64,000 bases of DNA from Melieria omissa (lineage: Eukaryota; Arthropoda; Insecta; Diptera; Ulidiidae), in contig CAXARI010000035.1 in assembly GCA_963971225.1 (NCBI GenBank), forward strand, positions 62,001 through 126,000. The letters run 5' to 3'. A program made the position numbers and the translations under genes. This document shows, one piece after another, positions 8,092 through 17,627 of the stretch; position 1 is the stretch's first letter, and every line of letters begins with the position of its first letter. Under the pieces are notes generated by a model, which searched no databases, was not told the DNA's origin, and saw nothing but the letters and a program-made list of their open reading frames with translations.

Positions 8092-9603
8092 ATGGCAGTT
8101 AGACGAAGTAATGAAAACTTGTCTCAACTGGCACAACCGTTTGACGAGAGCAACTGTATAATTTGTTTACAACCTATTTTATTTCAACAAGATATATCTA
8201 TTACTCCTTGTAGTCATAAATTTCATTCGAAATGTATCGAAAGTTGGTTAAAAGATAACCACGACTGTCCCTACTGTAGAAAGTTGGTTCATCTTAAAGA
8301 TTTGAAGCAATTATCTAGAAGTAGTCAAAAGAAAACTCCATTGTTACATGGTAACGCAAAGAAAAATTACACTCCTAAGAGATATCAAACTCGCAATAAT
8401 CGAAATACTCAAGAATTAGTTGCAAATTTGAATAATTCTAAGGAAGTTATTGGTGCAGATCCTATTGTTGGTAACTCGGTTGAGCAATCCTCAAATCAAG
8501 CTGCCAATAATGTAAATGCGCAAGATACTCATTCAGGAAATTTTCAATCAAACGTTGATTACAATTTGATAAGTCAGATTGTAGAACAAAGTGTCCAACG
8601 ACTTCTATCATTACGACTAAGTCAAAGCAATCAAAATCCGTTGACCACAGCCCAGCCAAACGATGATGTTAATACTTCAAACAATCGTTCTCATGGTAGA
8701 AATGCAGCTATAAACAATTCTAGTTTTTCATTTTCCGATGTGAATTCTCACAAAGTTACGAATTTAATTCAGAATTGGAATATTAAGTTTGACGGTTCAT
8801 CCGAAGGTTTAGTAGTAGAAGAATTTCTGTATAGGATTCGTGTACTTACTGCTGAACATCTCAATTATGATTTTGACCTTTTGTGTAAACATTTACACAT
8901 TTTACTCACAGGAAAAGCCCGTGAATGGTTTTGGCGTTATCATAAAACAGTCGCTACCATTCAATGGCGAGAGTTTTGTCTTGCATTAAGATATGAGTTT
9001 CAACACCATAAATCGAACTACGATATTCGTGAGCTATTGCGAAATCGTAAACAAAAACCCAATGAAAATTTCGAATGCTTTTACGATTCAATTTGTTTGA
9101 TCGTTGATAGATTAACAGAACCTATTTCAGAACAAGAATTAGTTGAGATAGTTACTCGCAATCTTAAGCCTGAAATTCGACACGAACTTTTGTATATAAA
9201 TATTGACTCCATTAGTCATTTGCGGAAGTTAGTTGAAAAAAGAGAGAATCTGCTCTCAGAAGATCATTTTCGTAGGTTTGGCAATCGGCCAAATTACTTC
9301 AATGCGGTTAAGAGAAATATCTCAGCGCTTGAAGACAATTTCAGTTCAGATAATGACGTTGTATCAGACTTACCAGCAGACTGCACAATTGCAGCGTTGC
9401 AACAAAAATCTATAGTTACCAAATGTTGGAACTGTCACCAACCAGGACACCACTGGGAAAATTGCCTTAAGGAAAGACAAATATTTTGTTACGGATGTGG
9501 ATTACCTAACGTATACAAACCACATTGCGTAAATTGTTCTAACAAAAATTCGGAAAACTCACCGAAGGGGATACCCACCAACACCCGAGTATCGCCCAAA
9601 TAA
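8092..9603 (+). CDS. gag: Gag of the Osvaldo-like element, with N-terminal RING-H2 finger
   Basis: 503 codons from ATG 8092; an upstream in-frame TTG at 8074 is less likely to be the start. Residues 22-62 hold a complete C3H2C3 RING-H2 pattern: Cys22, Cys25, Cys40, His42, His45, Cys48, Cys59, Cys62, with Pro60 in the last CPxC pair and Trp52 at the spot usual for E2-binding RING fingers. A Ser/Asn/Gln-rich linker (about 75-215) follows, then a retrotransposon Gag capsid domain (about 225-395). Next comes a CCHC knuckle, C-x2-C-x4-H-x4-C, at 445-458, and a second Cys/His cluster at 466-482. RING-H2 fingers of this type usually act as ubiquitin E3 ligases, so this Gag may ubiquitinate itself or a host protein; that activity is inferred. 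The ORF ends at TAA 9601, before the pol frame opens. Confidence 0.85.
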   Translation: MAVRRSNENLSQLAQPFDESNCIICLQPILFQQDISITPCSHKFHSKCIESWLKDNHDCPYCRKLVHLKDLKQLSRSSQKKTPLLHGNAKKNYTPKRYQTRNNRNTQELVANLNNSKEVIGADPIVGNSVEQSSNQAANNVNAQDTHSGNFQSNVDYNLISQIVEQSVQRLLSLRLSQSNQNPLTTAQPNDDVNTSNNRSHGRNAAINNSSFSFSDVNSHKVTNLIQNWNIKFDGSSEGLVVEEFLYRIRVLTAEHLNYDFDLLCKHLHILLTGKAREWFWRYHKTVATIQWREFCLALRYEFQHHKSNYDIRELLRNRKQKPNENFECFYDSICLIVDRLTEPISEQELVEIVTRNLKPEIRHELLYINIDSISHLRKLVEKRENLLSEDHFRRFGNRPNYFNAVKRNISALEDNFSSDNDVVSDLPADCTIAALQQKSIVTKCWNCHQPGHHWENCLKERQIFCYGCGLPNVYKPHCVNCSNKNSENSPKGIPTNTRVSPK

Positions 9604-9700
9604 AATCTTCGCAATCTCAAATTTCAAATTTTTCTAGTTTACCGGCTAGCTCAGTAGCTCAAGCTGAAGCTGCAGAAGACTCACAAACAGAAGCGGTTGA
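9604..9700 (+). other. Disturbed gag-pol junction of the Osvaldo-like element
   Basis: After the gag stop (9601-9603) the minus-1 frame is open through this stretch and closes only at 9759-9761. Its translation there is Ser/Ala/Glu-rich and looks like linker coding sequence. The pol frame opens only after a TGA at 9698-9700. The junction therefore needs a programmed shift out of gag and probably also an indel near 9700. I could not identify a convincing slippery heptamer. Confidence 0.55.
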
Positions 9701-11308
9701 CCACAATATTACGATCCTCGAGAAAATCAAGTCAGTAATGCTACCAATACAGACAAGTTAATTTATCCTAGACTTCCATATCACGAACGTTTGATTAGAT
9801 ATTATCAAACGAGACAAAAAATTTTTCAAGACTTTGCTCCTTCTAAGCGTAAGCCTAAGCGCTCAACTCAGCGTATACGTAATTTTTATAAAGCTATGCG
9901 TAAAAACAAAAAACTTGTAGTTTCTTCAATTATTAATGAAACTGATAATCGGTTCTACGCAAAAGTAAAATTTTTAGACAGAGAAGAATTCGGCTTGCTT
10001 GATACTGGTGCAAATATTAGTTGTTTAGGCTCATCCTTAGCCACAGAAAATTTTTCGGAAACTCCAGGTTTCAAAACATTTTATTCCAATGTGAAAACTG
10101 CGGATGGTAAAGATCATAAAGTAATCGGGTTTATCGATACGGAAATCGAATATAAAAACCATAAACATATTTTGCGTTTATATTTAATTCCTTCCATCGC
10201 ACAAAAGCTTATACTAGGTATAGATTTTTGGCGCATATTTAATCTAGCCCCAGGCATAATAAGTTCCATTGATTCCGAACATATTAATACTTCGCTTATA
10301 GAAGCAAACACTTATTCCTTAACGGAAGCTGAAAAACAACAACTTGAGTTTGTTAAAACTTTATTCCCTAGTTTTGAGACACAAGGTCTTGGTCGCACCG
10401 CTCTTATTGAACACGACATAGACGTTGCTGACGCCAAGCCTATTAAACAACGTGCTTATCAAGTATCGCCAGCAGTTGAAAAGCTCATGTATGACGAAAT
10501 CGATCGTATGCTCATCCTTGGAGTTATTGAAGAATCGTCTTCAGCGTGGAGTTCTCCAATGAGATTAGTTCTAAAACCTAATAAGGTCCGATTGTGCCTT
10601 GACGCACGCAAATTAAATTCAGTCACCAAAAAAGACGCTTACCCTATTCAAAGTATTGAACGTATTTTATCTCGGTTGCCTAAGGCAAACATCATTACCA
10701 AACTAGACCTTAAAGATGTTTATTGGCAAATTGCGTTAACGGAAAAATCAAAGCCTTTAACTGCTTTTACAGTTCCGGGTAGACCTCTTTACCATTTTAA
10801 TGTTATGCCCTTCGGTCTTTGTAATGCTCCATCAACTATGTGTCGCTTAATGGATCAAATAATTCCTCCAGAGCTGTCACATTGTACTTTTGGTTATTTA
10901 GACGACATTTGTGTTGTTTCGGAAGATTTTCCCAATCATTTAGCTGCGCTAATGAAATTAGCCAAACGTTTTAACGAAGCGAATTTAACTTTGAACATAA
11001 AGAAAAGTAACTTTTGTGTTACAGAAACAAAATATTTAGGATATATAATCGGAAATGGTGGAATATCCACAGATCCAGATAAAATCGAATCTATTATTTC
11101 TTGGCCAGTGCCGAAATCCCTGAAACAAGTACGAGGATTTCTAGGTATTGCCGGATGGTACAGAAGGTTCATTCACAATTTTTCTGACATTGCGTTTCCT
11201 ATAACAGAAGTCTTATCTAGTAAGAGAAAATTTTGTTGGTCGGATGCAGCAAATGCAGCATTCGAACAGTTAAAACAAGCTCTAACCACAACCCCTTGTC
11301 TTAGCTAA
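9701..11308 (+). pseudogene. pol: Pol of the Osvaldo-like element, protease and reverse transcriptase part (frame broken at its end)
   Basis: The frame is open from 9701; the first start-like codon is TTG 9791, but the product would normally be joined to Gag. Counting from 9791, the aspartic protease motif LLDTGANISCLG is at residues 69-80. Reverse transcriptase follows with LCLDARKLNS near 272, MPFGLCNAPST near 339 and the catalytic YLDD at about 368-371. The frame runs into TAA at 11,306-11,308 just after the RT connection domain. An extra A at 11,303 explains this, because the continuing RNase H frame starts at 11,304. The copy therefore cannot make intact Pol unless the base is a sequencing error. 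RT motifs are otherwise complete. Confidence 0.85.
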
Positions 11309-12968
11309 TCCCGACTTTCGTAAAAAGTTCTATGTCCATTGTGACGCAAGTGACGTAGGTATCGGTGCAGTGCTTGTGCAGAAAAATGAAAACCAAGAAG
11401 AACGACCCATCGCTTTCATGTCTCGGAAGTTGAATTCTGCTCAGCGGAATTATAGCGTGACGGAACGCGAATGCTTAGCGGCCTTAGAGGCAATTGAAAA
11501 ATTTAGATGTTATATAGAACTTCAAGAATTCGAGGTTATAACAGACCATTCGAGTTTACAATGGTTAATGCAACAACCAAAACTTAGTGGTAGGTTAGCT
11601 CGATGGGCTATGAAAATTCAAGGTTACAAATTTTCCATTAGCCATCGCAAGGGCAAAGATCACATTGTTCCGGATGCCTTATCTCGAATTCACGTCGAAG
11701 AAATTGCTACACTCGAATTAACTTCACCAGAAATTGATTTGCAATCTCCTCATTTTAGTGATGTAGATTATAACGATTTGAAGAAAAAAATTGAATCCGA
11801 ATCTGAAAAGCTACCTGATCTTAAAGTAGTGGATAAATATGTTTACATTCGAAAAGATCACCTGACAGGCGATGAATTACAAGAACAACTATCTTGGAAA
11901 TTATGGATCCCAGAAAAACTACGACCAGCACTTATTTCTCGAGCTCACGATGATGTTGTCGCATCGCACGGTGGCATAGCAAAAACATTATCCTTGCTAC
12001 GCAGAAACTTTTTCTGGCAAGGTATGGTTAAAGAAGTTCGTCAATATATTCGTAATTGCAAAGTGTGTAAGGAGACTAAGTCACCTAACATAGTTTTACG
12101 CGCTCCAATTGTCACTTTCGTTGAGTCAGTTCGACCCTTTCAGCGGTTGTACATTGATTTATTAGGACCATATCCCCGGAGTCGAAAAGGACACATTGGT
12201 TTAATCATACTAGTAGATCATTTTTCCAAATTCCATTGGTTATGTCCAGTGAGAAATTTTTCTAGCAAAGCTATTCAAGAATTTTTGCTTAACGAAATTT
12301 TTCCTATTTATGGAGTTCCAGAGTCCATAATTAGTGATAATGGTGTTCAATTTAAGTCTCATGATTTCGAAGCATTCCTTACAAAGTTAGGAATTAGGCA
12401 TGTATGCACTGCATTGTATTCGCCACAGTCCAACGCATTAGAACGCGTAAATCGTTCTATTCTTGCTGCTATACGAGCGTATATCAAAACAGATCACACT
12501 GAGTGGGACGTGAATCTCAATCAAATCTCTTGTGCATTACGAAATTCAATACACCAAGCCACGAAATGTTCACCATATTTCGCTCTTTTTGGATTCAACA
12601 TGGTCACTCACGGATCGAGTTATCAACTGTTATCACTTAAATTGCTTGAAGAACCACAAATAGAGTTGAAACGTGAAGACAACTTAGTTTTGATTAGAAA
12701 AGAAATCGCCCAAAATATTCGGAAAGCTCATGACACGAATCGCGAACAATACAATTTAAGATCCAAACCAGTTTCATTCAAAGTAGGACAAGAAGTCTAT
12801 AGACGAAATTTCGCCCAAAGTAAATTTTCGAAGAACTTTAATTCAAAATTAGCACCAACATTTTTGAAAGCGAGAATAAAAGAAAAAGTAGGAAATAGTT
12901 ATTATATATTAGAGGACTTAAAAGGACGCGTAATCGGAACATACAATGCAAAAGACATTAAGCAATAA
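11304..12968 (+). pseudogene. pol: Pol of the Osvaldo-like element, RNase H and integrase part
   Basis: This continues pol in the frame left at 11,303; the first ATG is at 11,370. RNase H is visible from CDASDVGIGAVLVQ (about 11,340-11,390) through TDHSSLQWL (about 11,545). The integrase zinc-binding His-His-Cys-Cys set lies at about 11,946-12,070, and the catalytic core has Asp in YIDLLG (about 12,150), Asp in ISDNG (about 12,335) and Glu in NALERVN (about 12,440), spaced as expected. A basic C-terminal domain ends at TAA 12,966-12,968. Apart from the upstream one-base shift I see no other break in this part. It would act with the RT half to copy and integrate the element. Confidence 0.88.
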
Positions 12969-13999
12969 ACGTGAAAAATTTCTCTAATGCAACGACAAAT
13001 CAAGTCAGACTCGTTTTTTTTCAGACCATTCCGACTAAGATTCCTAGTCAAGGACTGTAATCTTATCCGGTTTTGTAATGAACAAAATGTAGCTTAATTC
13101 TTAAAAATACCAAATTCTTAAAATTTCTAACAGATTTTTCAAATTTTCCCTGTTTTGCAAATCTGCACAATTTGTCATTGATGCACATTGCACATTTCAT
13201 TATTGCACAGTGACATTCCATCAATCTATTACAATTTGAATTGTTGGGTTTGACATGTGGTTAGGTACCGAGGTTACTTGTGTTCAAAACGCGGATCAAT
13301 TCTTCCTTTTCCGCTGATCATCAACTCACGCAGACGTACCCAGGAGACAAAGAGCCACGTGAAAAAACTTATAAAATTTAAAGTGATGAGAAGTAAATTT
13401 AAAGTTCTACAAAAAGTAAATTTAAAGTTCAGAGAAATAAAGTGAAAGTTCTAAGAAAAATTTTGGAAATCATAGACAGCAAGAAGACAACAATCACACA
13501 ACCATTATTACTCTCAACATTACACAACATTCTAAACATTTTGGATTTATCACCAAGGTACAAATTTCTTTTTCATCCATATCATAAAAGTTTTCAAGGC
13601 AAATCTTCTGCCAAATCGACTATCCCCCATATTCATTTTTTTTAAATTACAGACCCTTCACATTAAGGTCTGGTCTAGATACAAATTTTATATTTGCATT
13701 TGTTCGCATACCTTTTCCCATAAGTTGGAGTCTCCATGATTCGGAACCCCTGGTGGCTCAGGCCAGCCAGAGAGGTCGCCATTCCCGGATAAACGTCAAA
13801 AACCCCAAAAGAGAAGAAGAGAATTAGCACGCGGTACTCAGTGCTTAGACGACGTCGTCAAGACACTTAGTTTTCGTGGACGGAAGTGCGGTAAAATTTG
13901 TAAAAACTAGAGCAAAATAAGTGTAAAATTATCATAAAAATTAAGCTTATTCATGTAAAATTTAATTAAGTAAAAAGAGAAAAAGAATGGTGGAAAAAA
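12969..13999 (+). other. 3' untranslated region of the Osvaldo-like element, no gene seen
   Basis: About 1 kb after pol has only short ORFs (13,257-13,445 and 13,442-13,645) with no signal peptide, furin site or other Env feature. Purine-rich stretches at about 13,807-13,822 and 13,970-13,999 are candidate polypurine tracts. The second is followed by TGTATAA at 14,000, which would pair with the LTR end ACA. I cannot choose between them because the left part of the 5' LTR is not in the window. Confidence 0.6.
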
Positions 14000-15565
14000 T
14001 GTATAAAAAAATGTAAAAATTAGCTGGAAGTAAGAAGAAAAAAAAAACAAAAAAACATCCAGAGACATACGCAACATTTTCCATCACCATCAATAAAAGT
14101 CCACAAATGTTGCAATAGTTGAATTAAGTTTCTCCGCAAACCACCTTCCACTACTCCATTCCTTTCCCAATCCCACATTCCTTTTCCCCTCATAACCATG
14201 TGGATTTCAATCCCATAAACATGTGTAAAGCCGAATTTCCCAAGTAAACATGTATACATAAAGATGTATATACAAAGTATATAAGAAAGTGTGTAGAGAA
14301 GTGCATAGTATTTAGTTAAGTTTTTGTTGTTGCTATTGGAAGCACCATAGAAAAGAGTGCCAAGATCAGTGATCAGCAACATGTTTCAGCAACAAATCAT
14401 CAACTCAACCAACACAGCAGCATGAAAGGCCTTTCAGCGCGAATGTGGATGGAAAGAAAAATGTGAGTAAAACCAAAATTGTTTCGTTGCTTGTTGCTAT
14501 TACGTTTCTTTCGCTCATACATAAGTGGCTAAATAAAATACACCCACAAAAAATTGATTAATACTTAAGTAAAAAGAAAATTAAAGCAAATACATGCTAA
14601 TTGAAATTAATTAAAATTGCACTTAAATATTACTATATTAAAATTTTACCTATTGCACTATTATTACTTTAATATTACACAAAAAAGAAATATTACAGTT
14701 TAATTAAAGTTACATAAAAGCTAAAATTGTACTATGTAATTTTACTTAATACTAAACTAAAAGTAATATTGCACTAAGATGATTATTGCACTATTTAATA
14801 AGTGTTATTAAAGTTTTAAGTTTTTTTTTCTTACAATTTATTTGCTTTTGTTGTATAGAGTTTACTTTTAGACATTGGGAAAAATGTTAGTTGGCAGGTG
14901 TTGGATTATTTTTTTTTGAGTTGAACTAATAGTGTAAATAAATAATTATGTGTTAAATCGAAAACATGAATTTCCTTGAGGAATAAAGGTTTGAAGTGAC
15001 GCATCGATGTGGGAATCTTTTGTAAATAATTAATTTGAAAGATTCATGGTAGGGAGGGTAAAGACGGGATTCGCGGATTCCATCATCAGCGATCCCCAAC
15101 TGGAGTGTTAGATAAGGATAACTTTGTTTTGCAGATGTAGAGTAGTCTACTGGTCCAGTTGTGATAATTCCATTTTTTTTTTTTTGCTCAGGGACTCTTT
15201 AAATAAAAGTGTAGTCTAGGCTGAGTGTAGCTGTGGTAACGAACCCCCCCACAGGCCGTATTGCTAGTCGGATAGAGGAGTCCCTACCCACTACAGCTAC
15301 CCAGCCAGGTGACCCCGCTGCAGACCCCCTGCAATCCAGCTGCAATCGCTTCTTTCGAACCCAGAAGCCGGGGCAAGCCCACGAATGTGGCGCTTATTAG
15401 GCCAGGCCACCAAATTCGTGTTTGGTCACTTGTTGACCCTGACATCTTGTTGTTGTGTTCGGCAAACGCCGCTACATCATTTGACGCCGTGTGGCAACTA
15501 CGCCACTATACACTACATAATTTTTGGCGCCCAACGTGAGGCCAACACGATAAACGCGCACTACA
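14000..15565 (+). repeat. 3' LTR of the Osvaldo-like element (left boundary tentative)
   Basis: The part from 14,518 to 15,565 is certain, because it repeats 6495-7543. The bases left of 14,518 must also belong to the LTR if the errantivirus landed inside the 5' copy. The start at 14,000 (TGT after a purine run) is a guess that would make the LTR about 1.57 kb. A TATA-like TATATAAG lies near 14,278. The sequence ends ACTACA directly against satellite DNA. The minus-strand ORF at 14,020-14,382 shows no sign of coding. Confidence 0.7.
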
Positions 15566-15900
15566 GACAGCAACGAAGCAACACGTGTGGGGGCTGCGCG
15601 GATTTTTGTTTTGTTGCCTCAAGAAATTCTATGTATGAAAAAAAATTAGATGCTTTTGTTGTTGTAGTTTTTGTGTGTATGCTTTTTTGTGTTGGCGATT
15701 GGTTGGCCTTTCGGCAATGTCAAATGGGAACATTATATTTTTTTCACTTATAATTTTAAGGGTCAAGCGAAATGCACAATGTGCTTTCAACTAATTCAAT
15801 TAATTAAATAATTTGTTTGCATTTTTTTGGGCAACTTTAAATGTATTGGTTTTTGCTTTTCCATAAGAAGACTTTGGGCACCCCTGATATAGATGTATCA

Positions 15901-16449
15901 CAAGGTTTATAAAATAAAGGTTACGCCACTCGCCATGTTGTGACGTAGAATGAGCAATTCGTAGTGTTGCCACATTTATATACTTTTTATTCGTATTTTA
16001 TATATGTTACCTTGCCTCTGAGCTTTAAGCGTTAAAAGTCTTGAAATGGTGTTCCAAAGTATCAACGGCGATGGACTGTTAGCTGCACCTTGTTATTTGC
16101 AGCGGCACATTGAAGAATCGCAACACATTTCTTGCAGTGAAAATTTAAAAAAAAATTGTTTTCGATCAAAAATATATTTTCTAATACGCAGCCTGAATGC
16201 TCAAATGCGAGACAACTCTTGCATTAAAAGGCGTAAACTAAAAAAAAAAATTTAATATGTCCATATGCATGTATACATATTTCAACTTGCTTAATTTTTA
16301 CTGTATGGCAACTACCTTTTTTCGGGTTTGTTTACATTTTCTAGCATTTTACAAGCTCGACCAATCAGAGCTCGCTTCTGTGTGACGTCACACGAGCACA
16401 ACAACTTTTTTGACGTCTAAGTGGCGGGACCTTTGTTCTATAGACCTTG
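15901..16449 (+). mobile_element. 549-bp TIR element, copy 1
   Basis: The ends CAAGGTTTATAAAATAAAGG and (reversed) CAAGGTCTATAGAACAAAGG form imperfect terminal inverted repeats of about 21 bp. The flanks carry GATGTATCA on both sides (15,892-15,900 and 16,450-16,458), while units without the element carry it once. A 9-bp duplication suggests a Mutator-like element; an 8-bp reading would fit P or hAT. Subterminal sequence includes a CCAATCAGAGC box and the palindrome TGACGTCA. An ORF lies at 16,046-16,255. Superfamily unresolved. Confidence 0.8.
16046..16255 (+). CDS. Small ORF of the 549-bp TIR element, copy 1, unknown function
   Basis: 69 codons from an ATG. The product starts MVFQSINGDGLLAAPCYLQ and ends in a basic Arg/Lys-rich stretch. 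I do not recognise it. The ORF recurs in the other two copies of the element with a very similar N-terminus and a slightly different C-terminus caused by indels in an A-run. It might be a remnant of a transposase exon, possibly the region after a DNA-binding domain, but no metal-binding or catalytic motif is visible. It could also be open by chance. Confidence 0.3.
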   Translation: MVFQSINGDGLLAAPCYLQRHIEESQHISCSENLKKNCFRSKIYFLIRSLNAQMRDNSCIKRRKLKKKI

Positions 16450-17273
16450 GATGTATCATGTGGTCGATATCACTTTTCCACAACAAAATTTTCCTGCATT
16501 ATCTGAGATAGCGAGAAGATTGACCCCATTTATGAAAGCTCAAAACTCCAGCTAGGTTTTAGGGTTATTATTTTTCTATAAACCTAGAATCATCATATTT
16601 TACAAGCATTTTATCGATTTTGCAGTAGGCAGCCATTTAATGTCAGTCTTGCGCATCGATCTGTTCATGATTGCCGAATAGTAATCAAATTATTGATTTA
16701 ATTTGATAAAGCTGCGATCTCTAGCTACATTTTAAGGGGTTTTTTATTAACGTAACCCATACCGTTTGGAATCTATAAGCACTTTAGTGGTGAGTGTGTA
16801 TTTTGTAATAGGCAGTTTTTCAATGTTATCCTTGCGCATCGATATGCTCATTATTCCTGACGGATAATGAAAAGTTAGGGACCAATATAGAAAGCATAAG
16901 AGTCTGGCTAAATTTTAAGGGGTCAATTATTAATATGCACTTATGCATTTGGTGTTGACAAGCATTTTAGTGGTTGCACCCAAGTAGCAATTTTTTCAAA
17001 GTCACTGTTCCAAATCGATTTGCTTTTGAACCTTGGGGTATAGAAGGAGGATTGATACCATTATAGAAAGCATACGAGTCTAGCTAAATCATAAGGCATA
17101 ACGTTAACGGGTCGAGATTTAACAGCCATAATTTCGATCATGCTGCCGGTGGGATATTTTTTTTATTTACCAAATTGGTGAAAGGTTGTCACTCTGGCTT
17201 AATTTTGACGCCATTTTTATTAAAGTGATTGTGCGTACTTAGGTTCCACAAGCATTTGATTGGTTATATAGAT

Positions 17274-17627
17274 CAGAGGTGCATTCTTTCAATCAGTCGT
17301 TGTTGTGACAGCAACGAAGCAACACGTGTGGGGGCTGCGCGGATTTTTGTTTTGTTGCCTCAAGAAATTGTATGTATGAAAAAAAATTAGATGCTTTTGT
17401 TGTTGTAGTTTTTGTGTGTATGCTTTTTTGTGTTGGCGATTGGTTGGCCTTTCGGCAATGTCAAATGGGAACATTATATTTTTTTCACTTATAATTTTAA
17501 GGGTCAAGCGAAATGCACAATGTGCTTTCAACTAATTCAATTAATTAAATAATTTGTTTGCATATTTTTGGGCAACTTTAAATGTATTGGTTTTTGCTTT
17601 TCCATAAGAAGATTTTGGCACCCCCTG
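17274..17627 (+). mobile_element. hAT-type MITE built into the satellite unit (representative copy)
   Basis: The 354-bp segment begins CAGAGGTGC and ends GGCACCCCCTG (GGGCACCCCTG in most copies), giving short terminal inverted repeats CAGRGGTGC. It is flanked on both sides by ATATAGAT (17,266-17,273 and 17,628-17,635), a perfect 8-bp target duplication, the hAT signature. The same arrangement starts 33 bases before almost every unit landmark in the array, so one insertion predates array expansion. There is no transposase ORF. The mariner (at a TA), the piggyBac (at TTAA) and the right end of the Osvaldo-like element all lie inside this MITE. Confidence 0.8.

Larger units (their letters stand above)
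6495..15565 (+). mobile_element. Osvaldo/Ulysses-like Ty3/Gypsy LTR retrotransposon, 5' LTR interrupted by the errantivirus
   Basis: Direct repeats of about 1,048 bp (6495-7543 and 14,518-15,565) flank a gag and a pol with Ty3/Gypsy domain order. A primer site matching the 3' end of insect tRNA-Lys follows the 5' repeat. Long LTRs plus a tRNA-Lys primer are features of the Osvaldo/Ulysses group, so I place it there with moderate confidence. By eye the two LTR copies differ at about a dozen positions and one T-run length, so the insertion is fairly recent. The left part of the 5' LTR must lie upstream of the errantivirus, beyond the window. The right end abuts the satellite inside its hAT MITE (GACAGCAACGAAG). 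No env gene is seen. Confidence 0.85.

Noticed and set aside
13257..13645. A third (env) gene in the Osvaldo-like element
   Set aside because: The two short ORFs lack signal peptide, cleavage site and membrane anchor.
14020..14382. 120-codon minus-strand ORF
   Set aside because: It is in the putative LTR, is low in complexity, has no domain and lies antisense to the element.
15561..15580. A target-site duplication for the Osvaldo-like element
   Set aside because: Its left end is outside the window, so the duplication cannot be seen.
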